A stretch of 56,140 nt of DNA, taken from an uncultured Anaerovibrio sp. GTDB taxonomy: Bacteria > Bacillota > Negativicutes > Selenomonadales > Selenomonadaceae. Both the position numbers and the translations under genes were made by a program. The notes under the pieces are model-generated. The model did not search any database. It was not told the origin of the DNA and saw nothing but the letters and a program-made list of their open reading frames with translations. Location: NCBI GenBank assembly GCA_934203205.1, contig CAKPYV010000014.1:1-56140 (forward strand). Reading direction: 5' to 3'. This document shows positions 9,267 through 18,249 of the stretch, one piece after another; within the stretch, counting starts at the first letter, position 1, and each line of letters begins with the position of its first letter.

Positions 9267-9994
9267 ATACATTATGTGTAATTCCTGCCAGATATGCTTC
9301 CACCAGATTGCCTGGCAAGCCTCTGGCTGATATAGCAGGCAAGCCTATGATAGTCAGAGTATATGAGCAGGCCTCCAAGGCCAAGCGTTTGTCTGGGGTT
9401 ATTGCTGCTGTAGATGATGAAAGAGTTTATGATGCACTGGTAGCTCATGGTGGAAAGGCTATGATGACAGCCAAAGACCATCCTACCGGTACTGACAGAC
9501 TGGCCGAGGTGGCAGCAGCTCACCCGGAGGCAGAGCTGATTATCAATGTACAGGGAGATGAGCCACTCATTGAGCCAGCCTTGATTGATGCACTAGCAGC
9601 AGCTTTTGATGATGATCCAGAGCTGCAGATGGCCACCGTCAAATCACCTATGACGGATGTGGAGGAAATGAAGAATCCTAACAATGTAAAGGTGGTTACA
9701 GATAAAAAGGGCTATGCCTTGTATTTTTCTCGTTCTCTGCTGCCATATCCAAGGGAAAATACCGGTGCTGTAGTGTATAAGCATATTGGCATTTATGCCT
9801 ACAAGCGGGATTTTCTGCTGAATTATGCCAAGATGGCACCTACCCAGCTGGAGCAGACAGAATCTCTGGAACAGCTGAGGGCCTTGGAAAATGGCTACAA
9901 AATCAAGGTAATTGCTACAGATTTCCATTTCGTAGGAGTGGATACTCCTGAGGATTTGGTAGAAGTAAATAGATTGTATAAGGAACGGTTTTAA
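9263..9994 (+). CDS. kdsB: CMP-Kdo synthetase KdsB
   Basis: KdsB activates Kdo with CTP to give CMP-Kdo, the donor used by WaaA just upstream. The 243-residue protein has the nucleotidyltransferase N-terminus CVIPARYASTRLPGKPL and the motifs HPTGTDRLAE and NVQGDEP, all diagnostic. The ATG overlaps the end of waaA-lpxK (ATGA) and has AGGAGG about eleven bases upstream. It is followed by the remaining Kdo genes in order kdsA, kdsD and kdsC. Confidence 0.97.
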   Translation: MNTLCVIPARYASTRLPGKPLADIAGKPMIVRVYEQASKAKRLSGVIAAVDDERVYDALVAHGGKAMMTAKDHPTGTDRLAEVAAAHPEAELIINVQGDEPLIEPALIDALAAAFDDDPELQMATVKSPMTDVEEMKNPNNVKVVTDKKGYALYFSRSLLPYPRENTGAVVYKHIGIYAYKRDFLLNYAKMAPTQLEQTESLEQLRALENGYKIKVIATDFHFVGVDTPEDLVEVNRLYKERF

Positions 9995-10016
9995 TGCTGC
10001 GGAAGGGTGGTATATT

Positions 10017-10844
10017 ATGAATACTGTACAGGTAGGAAATTTTTCAATAGGTAATGGACAGCCTTTGGCTCTTTTGGCAGGCCCATGTGTTTTGGAGGGC
10101 TTGGACAGATGTCTGCTGATCGGCAGAACCATCAAGGAAATTACTGGACGTTTGGGTATTCCTTATGTATTCAAGGCTTCCTTTGATAAGGCCAATCGTT
10201 CCTCCTTTAACGGCTTCCGTGGCCCAGGCCTAAAAAAGGGCTTGGAAATGCTGCAGACAATTAAGGATGAACTGCAGGTACCAATTGTCACAGATGTACA
10301 TACTGAGGAGCAGATTGAGCCTGTTGCCAAGGTAGCAGATATTATCCAGATTCCGGCTTTTCTCTGCCGTCAGACCGACCTTCTTTATGCAGCAGCTCAG
10401 AGTGGTGCTGTGGTTAATGTAAAGAAAGGTCAGTTTATGGCCCCTGGAGATATGCGGAATGTAGTAGACAAGCTTCATGAGGGTGGTTGCTCTCAGATTC
10501 TTCTCACCGAGAGAGGTGCTTCCTTCGGTTACAATAATCTGGTTGTGGATATGAGAACCTTCCCTATTATGCGTTCCTTTGGCTATCCAGTAGTATTTGA
10601 TGGCACCCATAGCGTACAGCTGCCAGGTGGTGCAGGAACCTGCTCTGCTGGTAACAGAGAGTTTGTGCCTAATCTGGTACGGGCTGCTGTTGGTGCTGGG
10701 GTGGATGCCCTATTTATGGAGGTTCATGACAATCCAGAGGAGGCTCTTTGCGATGGGCCAAATATGGTTTATCTGGACAAGCTGGAGGATTTGTTGAAGG
10801 ATGCGTTGGCTATTCACGAAGTTGTTCGCAAGCATTTGAAGTAA
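10017..10844 (+). CDS. kdsA: Kdo-8-phosphate synthase KdsA
   Basis: KdsA condenses phosphoenolpyruvate with D-arabinose-5-phosphate to Kdo-8-phosphate. The 275-residue TIM-barrel protein shows LLAGPCVLE, FKASFDKANRSS and FDGTHSVQLPG, all typical of the family. The region around GPCVLE carries a Cys that is a metal ligand in the metal-dependent class, so this may be a metalloenzyme; that is inference. It lies 22 bases after kdsB behind GGAAGGGTGG. Confidence 0.97.
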   Translation: MNTVQVGNFSIGNGQPLALLAGPCVLEGLDRCLLIGRTIKEITGRLGIPYVFKASFDKANRSSFNGFRGPGLKKGLEMLQTIKDELQVPIVTDVHTEEQIEPVAKVADIIQIPAFLCRQTDLLYAAAQSGAVVNVKKGQFMAPGDMRNVVDKLHEGGCSQILLTERGASFGYNNLVVDMRTFPIMRSFGYPVVFDGTHSVQLPGGAGTCSAGNREFVPNLVRAAVGAGVDALFMEVHDNPEEALCDGPNMVYLDKLEDLLKDALAIHEVVRKHLK

Positions 10845-10866
10845 TTAGCAACTAGAGAGGATATAT

Positions 10867-11835
10867 ATGATTAAGGATTCAGCCATTGAAACTTTGAAAA
10901 TAGAAGCGGCTTCTGTTACCAAGCTGATTGAGCGTATAGATGACGAATTTGTGGCTGCCGTAAATTGCATTTTGGATTGTCATGCCAGAGTGGTAGTAAC
11001 CGGCATGGGCAAGTCTGGCCACATAGGTAGAAAGATCGCTGCCAGCTTGGCCAGCACAGGTACCCCGGCTTTCTTTATGCATCCAGCAGAGGCCTTTCAT
11101 GGGGATTTGGGTATGGTTACTGCGGATGATGTGGTTATTGCCATATCCAATAGCGGTGAAAGCACAGAGGTGGTAAATATTCTGCCTATTATCAAGCGCA
11201 TCGGTGCTAAGATTATTGCCATGTGCGGCCGCAGGGAATCTGCTTTGGGCCGCAATGCAGATTATTTTGTGAATATTGCTGTGGAGCGGGAGGCCTGTCC
11301 TTTGGGGTTGGCGCCAACTGCCAGCACTACTGCCACTTTGGCTATGGGTGATGCCATTACGGTGGCTCTTTTAGAAGCCCGGAATTTCACCAAGCAAGAT
11401 TTTGCCCTGTTCCATCCTGGTGGCTCCTTGGGTAGAAAGTTGCTGCTGACTGTAGAGAATGTTATGCATAGCGGCGAAGATAATCCAATTATCCACTGTG
11501 GACATACAGCCCAGGAAGCTTTGTTTATGATGACGGACAAGGGGCTGGGAGCTACCTCTGTAGTGGATGAAAATGGCAAATTTATCGGCTTGGTAACTGA
11601 CGGAGATATTCGTCGTGGCTTGGCCAAGGGCAGTCAGTTCTTGAACGAGGCTGTAGAAAATATGATGACCAAGGCACCTCAGACCATTACTAAGGACAAG
11701 CTGGCAGCAGAGGCTCTTTCTGTTATGGAGAAGCATAAGCCTAGACCTATTACGGTGTTGCCGGTTATTGATGAAGCAGGCCAGCCTATTGGGATTGTTC
11801 ATTTGACTGATTTGTTGAGACAGGGAGTTGTCTAA
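10867..11835 (+). CDS. kdsD: Arabinose-5-phosphate isomerase KdsD (KpsF/GutQ family)
   Basis: KdsD converts ribulose-5-phosphate to arabinose-5-phosphate, the substrate of KdsA. The 322-residue protein has an N-terminal SIS sugar-isomerase domain (GMGKSGHIGRKIA near residue 40 and SNSGEST) and two C-terminal CBS domains from about residue 205. The length is normal for the family. It lies 22 bases after kdsA with a GAGAGGA ribosome binding site and precedes kdsC by a single base, completing the four-gene Kdo block. Confidence 0.96.
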   Translation: MIKDSAIETLKIEAASVTKLIERIDDEFVAAVNCILDCHARVVVTGMGKSGHIGRKIAASLASTGTPAFFMHPAEAFHGDLGMVTADDVVIAISNSGESTEVVNILPIIKRIGAKIIAMCGRRESALGRNADYFVNIAVEREACPLGLAPTASTTATLAMGDAITVALLEARNFTKQDFALFHPGGSLGRKLLLTVENVMHSGEDNPIIHCGHTAQEALFMMTDKGLGATSVVDENGKFIGLVTDGDIRRGLAKGSQFLNEAVENMMTKAPQTITKDKLAAEALSVMEKHKPRPITVLPVIDEAGQPIGIVHLTDLLRQGVV

Positions 11836-11836
11836 A

Positions 11837-12397
11837 ATGGAATTTAGAGCAGATGCATTGGAAAGAGCCGCTAGAATTCGCATGGTGGTAATGGATGTAG
11901 ATGGCACCATGACAGATGGCCGTATCTATATTGGGCCGGAAGGGGAAGCCATTAAGGAATTTTCCGTGAAGGACGGCATGGGTATAACCATGCTCCATAA
12001 AGCTGGTATTAAAACTGCCATTATTACGGGCCGTAAGTCTGAAATCGTAGAACATCGAGCTGCCGAACTCAAGATTGACAGCGTATGGCAAGGCGTTAAG
12101 GATAAGCGGGAGGCTTGGCAGAAAATCAAGGAAGAAACCGGCCTAACCAATAGGGAAATTGCTTATGTGGGGGATGATTTAAATGATTTGTCCTTGCTGA
12201 TGCAGGCAGGCTTGGCTTGCTGTGCTGGTGATGCCCAGGCTGAGGTAAAGAAGATTTCCCACGTGATTTCTGGCCGTGATGGCGGCAATGGCGTTGTCCG
12301 GGATATTGCAGAGTTGATTCTTAAGACACAGGGTAAGTGGCAGCAGCTGGTGGATGCCTTTGCAGGCAATAAATCAGTACCAAATTATGTCCAATAA
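11837..12397 (+). CDS. kdsC: Kdo-8-phosphate phosphatase KdsC
   Basis: KdsC is a HAD phosphatase that removes phosphate from Kdo-8-phosphate. The protein has the nucleophile motif VMDVDGTMTDG near residue 20, FSVKDGMGI, ITGRKS (motif II) and YVGDDLNDL (motif IV), with no cap domain, as in the tetrameric KdsC subclass. I chose the ATG at 11837 (186 residues) because GGGAG lies about nine bases upstream. An in-frame TTG at 11828 overlapping kdsD is less well placed. Confidence 0.95.
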   Translation: MEFRADALERAARIRMVVMDVDGTMTDGRIYIGPEGEAIKEFSVKDGMGITMLHKAGIKTAIITGRKSEIVEHRAAELKIDSVWQGVKDKREAWQKIKEETGLTNREIAYVGDDLNDLSLLMQAGLACCAGDAQAEVKKISHVISGRDGGNGVVRDIAELILKTQGKWQQLVDAFAGNKSVPNYVQ

Positions 12398-12410
12398 GGC
12401 TATCAGCCTT
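12396..12410 (+). terminator. Short hairpin after kdsC
   Basis: A perfect six-base inverted repeat (AAGGCT / AGCCTT, loop ATC) overlaps the kdsC stop codon and is followed by AATTT. The T-run is poor, so it may only partly attenuate transcription or protect the 3' end of the upstream message. About 90 bases without a gene separate it from the acyltransferase gene. Confidence 0.3.
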
Positions 12411-12499
12411 AATTTAGATGTGTTGTTTAGAATAACTCTTATGATTAAAAGTCCGAAATGGGATAATTCCAATATATCCTATTGTTGCGGAGGAGTATA

Positions 12500-13423
12500 A
12501 TGGTATATAATTTACTTATGCTTATGAGCTGGATTGTATGCAGAATGCCTCATAGCTGGCTAATGGTATTGGGCAAGGGCTTGGGCGTGTTGTACTACAA
12601 GCTTATAAAAAAACAGCGGAATTTAGCAATAAAGCAAATGAAGGAATCTCTGCAGATTTCCCAGCAGGAGGCTGAGAAGCTGGTACGGCTTTCCTTTATC
12701 AACATGGGACGGAATTTTATGGAGGTTCTCTATATGCCGGCCCTGAATAAGAAGAATTTTTCCAAATACATAGAGATAGATAATTTGGAGATTATGGAGC
12801 AGGCCTTGGCTGAAAAGCGGGGAGTGGTAGTGCTGACTGGTCATGTGGGCAATTGGGAGTGGCTTTCCGCTTCCTTTACCATGAATGATATGCCGGTAAC
12901 AGCTATTGCCAAGCCTCAGCCTAATATGGATTATACTCATGCCTTAGATGAGTTGCGTTCCAGAATTAATGTGGAGATATTCTCTCGAGGCACCAGCGAG
13001 CTTTTGTCAGCAGCCAAGGCTCTGAAAAAGGGTAAGATACTAGGCTTTTTGGCAGATCAGGATGCTGGACCGGGAGGCGCCTTTATAGAGTTTTTGGGTA
13101 AGACAGCCTCTACTCCTATGGGAGCCGCCGTATTTGCCAAGAAATTCAATTCGCCAGTGGTGCCAGCCTTTATTATCCGTCAGCCAGATGGTCATCATCG
13201 GGTAGAAATTGGCGAGATACTTCGCTATGAGGATACAGGAGATTCCGACAAGGATTTGTATAATCTTACCTACAAGATGACCAAGATTTTGGAAAAGAAG
13301 ATACTGGATAATCCAACTCAATGGCTTTGGTTCCAAAAACGCTGGAATACCAAGCCTGAGCAGCAGAAAATCAAGCATCATACCGTAAAGACAGAGGTAT
13401 TACATAATGACCAAAACGCATAA
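12500..13423 (+). CDS. lpxL: Lipid A late acyltransferase (LpxL/HtrB family)
   Basis: This family adds secondary acyl chains from acyl-ACP to Kdo2-lipid IVA at the inner membrane. The 307-residue protein has an N-terminal membrane helix and the HVGNWEW motif near residue 115, which contains the H-x4-E catalytic pair. LADQDAGPGG and FIIRQPDGHH further on are also family-typical. The ATG at 12500 is supported by GGAGGAG at 12489-12495; an upstream in-frame TTG at 12482 has no such signal. Only one such gene is in the window, so whether it makes the first or second transfer (LpxL or LpxM type) cannot be told. Confidence 0.9.
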   Translation: MVYNLLMLMSWIVCRMPHSWLMVLGKGLGVLYYKLIKKQRNLAIKQMKESLQISQQEAEKLVRLSFINMGRNFMEVLYMPALNKKNFSKYIEIDNLEIMEQALAEKRGVVVLTGHVGNWEWLSASFTMNDMPVTAIAKPQPNMDYTHALDELRSRINVEIFSRGTSELLSAAKALKKGKILGFLADQDAGPGGAFIEFLGKTASTPMGAAVFAKKFNSPVVPAFIIRQPDGHHRVEIGEILRYEDTGDSDKDLYNLTYKMTKILEKKILDNPTQWLWFQKRWNTKPEQQKIKHHTVKTEVLHNDQNA

Positions 13424-13955
13424 AATTCTCATAGGCATTGTGGTGGCAGCCTTGGCAGCCCTATGCTATTGGGCGGTTCATACCGTTCCCCAGCCTGCCG
13501 ACGATGCAGCGCCTTTGGAGAAGCGGGTTATGACCTACAATGGCAATACCATTACTGAGGAAAAGGATGGTAGAAAGTTGTGGGAGCTGACAGCTGAATT
13601 AATGGAGGTAGATATTGACACCCAGGATGCCAGTATCACAAACATGGATGCCAAATTCTACACAGAGGATGGCTGCACCCTTCATGTTACAGCCCCCAAG
13701 GCAAATTACAAGGCTAAGGACAAATTTCTGACCGTAGAGGGCGGTATCAAGGGTGATAGCACCGATGGTGCCCATCTTAAAGCAGATAGACTGGAATGGA
13801 AGGCCAAGGAAAATCAGCTGGCCCTGATTGGCAATGCAGAGTTGCAGAGGGATTCTGATGCAGTAAAGGCTAAGGGAGATAGAATTGAATCCTTGGATGG
13901 CTTCAACAAATTCAAGATTATTGGTCATGCCCATTTGGAAAAGGGGAATAAATAA
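13407..13955 (+). CDS. lptC: LPS export protein LptC
   Basis: LptC is a bitopic inner-membrane protein that receives LPS from LptBFG and passes it to LptA. The 182-residue protein has one N-terminal membrane helix (about residues 7-27). A beta-jellyroll domain follows, with the alternating hydrophobic pattern of the family (for example YKAKDKFLTVEGGIKG and ADRLEWKAKENQL). It overlaps the acyltransferase gene by 17 bases and shares its stop with the lptA start, so it sits in one tight operon. Confidence 0.88.
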   Translation: MTKTHKILIGIVVAALAALCYWAVHTVPQPADDAAPLEKRVMTYNGNTITEEKDGRKLWELTAELMEVDIDTQDASITNMDAKFYTEDGCTLHVTAPKANYKAKDKFLTVEGGIKGDSTDGAHLKADRLEWKAKENQLALIGNAELQRDSDAVKAKGDRIESLDGFNKFKIIGHAHLEKGNK

Positions 13956-14650
13956 TGTTTTATAAAAGAACTTTAGCTAAGGCTTTGGCTATGGCAGCCT
14001 TGTCTGGTATAATTGCCACAGGTACTCTATTTGCTGCTGGAGAGCCTACCTCTCTGGATGCAGATAGGGTAGAATATGATATGGCCACCGGTGTGGTAAC
14101 AGCCGCCGGTGATGTATTGATGGTCCAGGGAGATTTAAAGGTAACAGGCCAGCAGGCTCAGTATAATTCCAAAACCAAGGAAGGAAGCGTGGAGGGCAAT
14201 GTAATTGCTGTTCAGTCTGCCAAGAATATGCGGGTAACAGCCCAGAAAGTTACCAGCGATGCCCAGCAGCACATGGTGGCTTATGGTGATGTATATGGTA
14301 CAATGGAGGATAAGACATTTAGCGGGCCTATTGTGGAATATTTCCAGCCCCAGGATTATGTGCTTATTCCTCAGGGGGGCACTGTTACTTCCAAGGATGG
14401 TGTATTTACTGCCGATAAAATGGAAGGTTATCTCAAGGAAGAGCATCTTATTGGCCGGGGCAATGTTCATGTAGTAAGCCAGCCTAATGATATGGAGGCT
14501 GGAGGCGATTTGCTGAATTACTATGGTTTAGAGCAGGGCAAAGCTGTGCTGACAGGCAATGCCTGGGCGGTACAGTATAACAACACCTTGAAAAGCAATC
14601 AGCTGACTATTTTGTTGGCCAAGGATGGGCAGGCAAAGGTTACTGAATAA
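13955..14650 (+). CDS. lptA: Periplasmic LPS bridge protein LptA (OstA family)
   Basis: LptA forms the periplasmic bridge carrying LPS to the outer membrane. The 231-residue protein has a signal peptide (about residues 1-27, ending near LFAAGEP) and then an OstA beta-jellyroll with the typical start LDADRVEYDMATGVVTAAGDV. The start ATG overlaps the lptC stop (TAATG). Length is slightly above E. coli LptA. No LptD is in the window, so the outer-membrane end of the pathway must lie elsewhere. Confidence 0.9.
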   Translation: MFYKRTLAKALAMAALSGIIATGTLFAAGEPTSLDADRVEYDMATGVVTAAGDVLMVQGDLKVTGQQAQYNSKTKEGSVEGNVIAVQSAKNMRVTAQKVTSDAQQHMVAYGDVYGTMEDKTFSGPIVEYFQPQDYVLIPQGGTVTSKDGVFTADKMEGYLKEEHLIGRGNVHVVSQPNDMEAGGDLLNYYGLEQGKAVLTGNAWAVQYNNTLKSNQLTILLAKDGQAKVTE

Positions 14651-14670
14651 CAATTCAGAGAAAATATGCT

Positions 14671-14690
14671 GTTATAGTTTAGGCTATAAC
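14671..14690 (+). repeat. Hairpin between lptA and lptB
   Basis: A seven-base perfect inverted repeat (GTTATAG / CTATAAC, six-base loop) lies in the 69-base gap between lptA and lptB. No T-run follows, so it is not a clear terminator. It could be an mRNA processing or stability element that sets the ratio of lptB to upstream genes. Confidence 0.3.
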
Positions 14691-14719
14691 AATAATCAGG
14701 ATTTTGGGGGAATTGCCAG

Positions 14720-15442
14720 GTGCATATTCAAGTAAAAAATTTAGTAAAGACCTTCAAGCATCGCAATGTAGTAGATGGTGTTTCCTTGCGTGTGGACAAG
14801 GGTGAAATTGTGGGGCTTTTAGGAGCCAATGGCGCCGGCAAGACCACTACCTTCTATATGATTGTAGGCTTGGAGAAACCTACCTCTGGTCAGGTAATGC
14901 TATCTGACATAGATATTGGCAAAATGCCTATGTATAAAAGAGCCCGGCTGGGCATCAGCTATCTGGCTCAGGAGGCTTCTATCTTTCGCAATCTTACGGT
15001 AGAAGAAAATATTATGTCCATTTTGGAATATGTGGACGAAATGGATGCGGCGGCCAAGAAAAAGAAGCTGGATGCTCTCTTAGAGGAATTCCATGTCACC
15101 CATGTGCGGGAGCGATTGGGCTCAGAACTATCTGGTGGTGAACGTCGGCGGGTGGAGATTGCCCGTTGTCTGGCTCTGGAGCCAAAGTTTATTTTGCTGG
15201 ATGAGCCCTTTGCCGGTGTAGATCCCATTGCTGTAGCAGATATTCAAGGTATTATCAGCTATCTGCGGGAACGAGGCATGGGCATATTGATAACAGACCA
15301 CAATGTTGTAGAAACATTGCGTATTGTAGACAGAGCCTATATAATGAATGCAGGAAAGATTTTGGTTGAGGGTGATGTTGACACAGTGCTCAACGATCCA
15401 TTAGCCATAAAATATTATATTGGTAACAATACTAAGCTATAG
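14720..15442 (+). CDS. lptB: LPS export ABC transporter ATPase LptB
   Basis: LptB powers LPS extraction by LptFG. The 240-residue ATPase has Walker A GANGAGKTT, Q-loop YLAQEASIF, signature LSGGERRRVE, Walker B FILLDEPFAGVDP and the H-loop in ITDHNV. The extended QEASIFRNLTVEENI stretch is typical of LptB rather than branched amino acid transport ATPases. The start is GTG at 14720 with a G-rich region upstream. The permease gene follows 11 bases later. Confidence 0.95.
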   Translation: MHIQVKNLVKTFKHRNVVDGVSLRVDKGEIVGLLGANGAGKTTTFYMIVGLEKPTSGQVMLSDIDIGKMPMYKRARLGISYLAQEASIFRNLTVEENIMSILEYVDEMDAAAKKKKLDALLEEFHVTHVRERLGSELSGGERRRVEIARCLALEPKFILLDEPFAGVDPIAVADIQGIISYLRERGMGILITDHNVVETLRIVDRAYIMNAGKILVEGDVDTVLNDPLAIKYYIGNNTKL

Positions 15443-15453
15443 GGGAAGATTAA

Positions 15454-16545
15454 ATGCGGATTCATATTTTGGACAAATATATATTCAAAGAGGTCGTTAA
15501 GACCTTTATTTTTGGTATCTGTGCCTTTTCAGTTGTGTTTATAGGCTCAGGTACTTTGTTCCGCATCGCCCAGTACATTACAGAATATGGGGCTTCCATA
15601 CCGTCTGTTATCAAGATTTTTGTGCTGAGCCTGCCTGGCGTTATTATTTGGACATTTCCTATGTCCATGCTGTTGGCTAGTCTTTTAACTATAGGTCGGC
15701 TGTCTGGTAACAGTGAGATAACGGCTATGAAGTCCTGCGGCATCAGTTTCTACAGGATTGCTTTTCCACCGGTTGTTTTAGGCATATTAGTCAGCATTTT
15801 TGCTGTTATGTTCAATGAATATGTGGTGCCTTGGGCCAATCAGGCTTACAGTTATGTGCTGGAATATGAGATAAAGGGAAATTTGTCCCCTCAGTCTCAG
15901 GAGCATATTATTATCAAGGAAATCAAGGATGGCAAAATTGAAAAACTGGTTTATGCCCGTCAGTTTGTGGCGGATACCAATACTATGGAAGGTATTGCCA
16001 TGCAATCCTTTGAAAACGGTGAGCTTAAGCATGTAGAGAATGCTGAATATGCTGAGTGGAAGGATAATATGTGGACCATGCACAATGGCATGATTTATGA
16101 TGTTACCAATGGTCAGAATCAGCATACCATGAAGTTTGATACCCAGGTGCTGCCTATCAATGAAAGTCCAAAGCAGATCGTGCAGAGTCAGAAAAAGCCT
16201 GAGCAGATGACCATGAAGGAGCTGGGAGAGCAGATTAGCATTATGAAATCCCAGTATGTAAATACCAACAAGTTGGAAACAGAGCTGCATCAGCGTGTAA
16301 CTGTGCCTATGGCCAGCCTTATTTTTACCTTAATCGGTGTGCCCTTGGGGATGCAGCCTAACCGTAACAGCTCATCTATGGGCTTTGTTATGAGTATTAT
16401 TATTATCTTTATATACTACAGTCTTATGACTATGGCAGGAGCCATTGCCAGAGGAGGGGTCATGTCGCCTATGCTGGCTGTTTGGATGCCAAATATAGTC
16501 GGGCTTTTGGCAGGCGGCTATCTTATGCGCCGCATGTCAAAATAG
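15454..16545 (+). CDS. LptF/LptG-family LPS export permease
   Basis: The 363-residue YjgP/YjgQ protein has the family layout: membrane helices at about 13-35, 60-85 and 100-120, a periplasmic jellyroll at about 130-265, then three C-terminal helices. It forms the channel with LptB and delivers LPS to LptC. The N-terminal MRIHILDKYIFKE and the later VPLGMQPNR segment are characteristic. Only one such gene is present where E. coli has lptF and lptG side by side, so the protein may act as a homodimer or pair with a product encoded elsewhere. Confidence 0.92.
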   Translation: MRIHILDKYIFKEVVKTFIFGICAFSVVFIGSGTLFRIAQYITEYGASIPSVIKIFVLSLPGVIIWTFPMSMLLASLLTIGRLSGNSEITAMKSCGISFYRIAFPPVVLGILVSIFAVMFNEYVVPWANQAYSYVLEYEIKGNLSPQSQEHIIIKEIKDGKIEKLVYARQFVADTNTMEGIAMQSFENGELKHVENAEYAEWKDNMWTMHNGMIYDVTNGQNQHTMKFDTQVLPINESPKQIVQSQKKPEQMTMKELGEQISIMKSQYVNTNKLETELHQRVTVPMASLIFTLIGVPLGMQPNRNSSSMGFVMSIIIIFIYYSLMTMAGAIARGGVMSPMLAVWMPNIVGLLAGGYLMRRMSK

Positions 16546-16589
16546 AATGTGTTTTTTGACAGAAAAGAGAGGAAAGAGGTGGCTCTAAG

Positions 16590-17813
16590 GTGTATGGCGT
16601 GGTATTGATACTGGTTCTAATAATCACAGGGGGAGCCATTGCTTTTATCGGTGATAGAATTGGTTCCAAGGTTGGTAAAAAGAAAATGACCATCCTGGGA
16701 TTGCGGCCTAAGCACACATCCATATTAGTAACAATTGTAACAGGTGTCCTCATTACAACCACTACCTTGGGTGTTATGACCATTATGTCTGAAAATGTGC
16801 GGACAGCTCTTTTTGGCATGGATAAGCTGAATCAAAGTATGTTGCAGGCCAAAATTGATTTGGAGGAGGCCGCTGCCCAGCTGGCTATGGCCAAGGCGGA
16901 ACAGGGGCAAATAAAAAACGAGCTGGTAGCCACCAAACAGGAACTGGTGGGACTGCAGCAGCAAAAGGAGCAGCTGGAGGAACGCAGCAGTGAGCTGCAA
17001 AGCCTCAATGGTCATTTAGAAAACGCCAATCAGTTGTTGACGGCCAATAATCAGGAATTGGTATCCAAAAGTGATAAGCTTACCAGAATAAATGATATTT
17101 TGGAGGAGGGCAATGAGCGGCTGAGTAAGAGTAACTCAGAGCTTTATCAGATTAATAGAGAGCTGACCACTGGCATTAAGATAATGCGGGAGGGCTCTAT
17201 TGCCTTTCAGGCTGGAGAGACTCTGGCTGGCGGCGTAATCAAGGGCCAAAGCTCCTTGGAGGATATTCACACAGCCTTAGCAAGGCTTTTGGAGATGGCT
17301 AGATATACGGTGAGCCGTAAGCTGGGAGGGGATATTGCCGACCAGAACAAGGATGTTTGGATTTATCAGCCGGAATTTGATGAAGCAGCTAAATATATTT
17401 CTTCTCATGAGGGAGAATATGTTGTACGGATTGTGGCCGCCGGCAATTTGATTCAGGGAGAGGCGGTAGCCACCAACCTGAAAATATTCCAGAATAAGAC
17501 TGTTTACACCGATGGTCAGTTGATTACAAATCAGAATATTACCTTTAACCCAGACAATACAGCAGAGCTGCAAAGCGTACTAACCAGTTTCCTTAGCAAG
17601 GTAAATCATCAGGCCAAGGAGGATGGCATGGTGCCGGACACCCTGAACGGATCTGTAGGGGTTATAGACTCTCAGCAGATATACAATATTATGAATCAGT
17701 TGCAGCATAGCGATGGCAAGGCTATTATTTCTGCCTTTTCTGATGGAATCACAGATATTGTAGGACCTCTCCGCATTAAGCTGAAGCTTCTGGGGACAGG
17801 AGCAATGCCATGA
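16590..17813 (+). CDS. DUF3084 membrane-anchored coiled-coil protein
   Basis: The 407-residue protein has two N-terminal hydrophobic helices (about residues 3-22 and 46-68) around a short basic loop. A long Glu/Gln/Leu-rich coiled coil (about 80-195) and a C-terminal globular domain with mixed alpha/beta character follow. This layout matches DUF3084 proteins; the function is not established. It starts at GTG and ends four bases inside the next gene. Location directly after lptF/G suggests a role at the cell envelope, which is inference from position only. Confidence 0.75.
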   Translation: MYGVVLILVLIITGGAIAFIGDRIGSKVGKKKMTILGLRPKHTSILVTIVTGVLITTTTLGVMTIMSENVRTALFGMDKLNQSMLQAKIDLEEAAAQLAMAKAEQGQIKNELVATKQELVGLQQQKEQLEERSSELQSLNGHLENANQLLTANNQELVSKSDKLTRINDILEEGNERLSKSNSELYQINRELTTGIKIMREGSIAFQAGETLAGGVIKGQSSLEDIHTALARLLEMARYTVSRKLGGDIADQNKDVWIYQPEFDEAAKYISSHEGEYVVRIVAAGNLIQGEAVATNLKIFQNKTVYTDGQLITNQNITFNPDNTAELQSVLTSFLSKVNHQAKEDGMVPDTLNGSVGVIDSQQIYNIMNQLQHSDGKAIISAFSDGITDIVGPLRIKLKLLGTGAMP

Positions 17814-18223
17814 ATAGAAATGAGGAATTAGTCTGCGGTCTGGATCCAGGCCGTGATAAATGCGGTTTGGCAGTAGTGGATAGTCAGGGAAGCTGTCTGT
17901 ACCACGAAATTGTTTCTACGGTCCAGCTAGAGGCGCAGCTGAAACAATTGCAGGGAAAATATGGCTTTTCTACTTTGGTTATGGGTAATGGCACCACCAG
18001 CAAGGAGGCTGGAGCGAAAGTTCGTCAGAGTTTGCCAGAAGTGGAGCTGCAGCTGGTGGACGAATATAGAACCACCGACGAGGCCAAGGAGGAGTATTGG
18101 CGTATCTATCCTCCCAAGGGATGGAGGCGGTTGATACCTCATGGTATGCTGGTGCCACCAAAGCCAGTGGATGATTTGGCAGCTCTGATACTAGCTCGCC
18201 GTTATGTAAAGGCGAAGCAGTAG
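17810..18223 (+). CDS. RuvC-like (YqgF/RuvX-type) RNase H-fold protein
   Basis: The 137-residue protein has the RNase H-fold pattern: CGLDPGRDKCGLAVVD at the N-terminus with the first acidic residue, VMGNGTTS in the middle, and VDEYRTTDEA and VDDLAALILARRY toward the C-terminus. That spacing resembles YqgF/RuvX pre-16S rRNA nucleases and RuvC-like resolvases. It overlaps the DUF3084 gene by four bases (ATGA) and so is co-translated with it. Whether it cleaves RNA or DNA cannot be told from sequence; the standard Firmicute yqgF near alaS is not in the window. Confidence 0.65.
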   Translation: MNRNEELVCGLDPGRDKCGLAVVDSQGSCLYHEIVSTVQLEAQLKQLQGKYGFSTLVMGNGTTSKEAGAKVRQSLPEVELQLVDEYRTTDEAKEEYWRIYPPKGWRRLIPHGMLVPPKPVDDLAALILARRYVKAKQ

Positions 18224-18249
18224 AATGTGTATATATAGGGGGGTATTTT

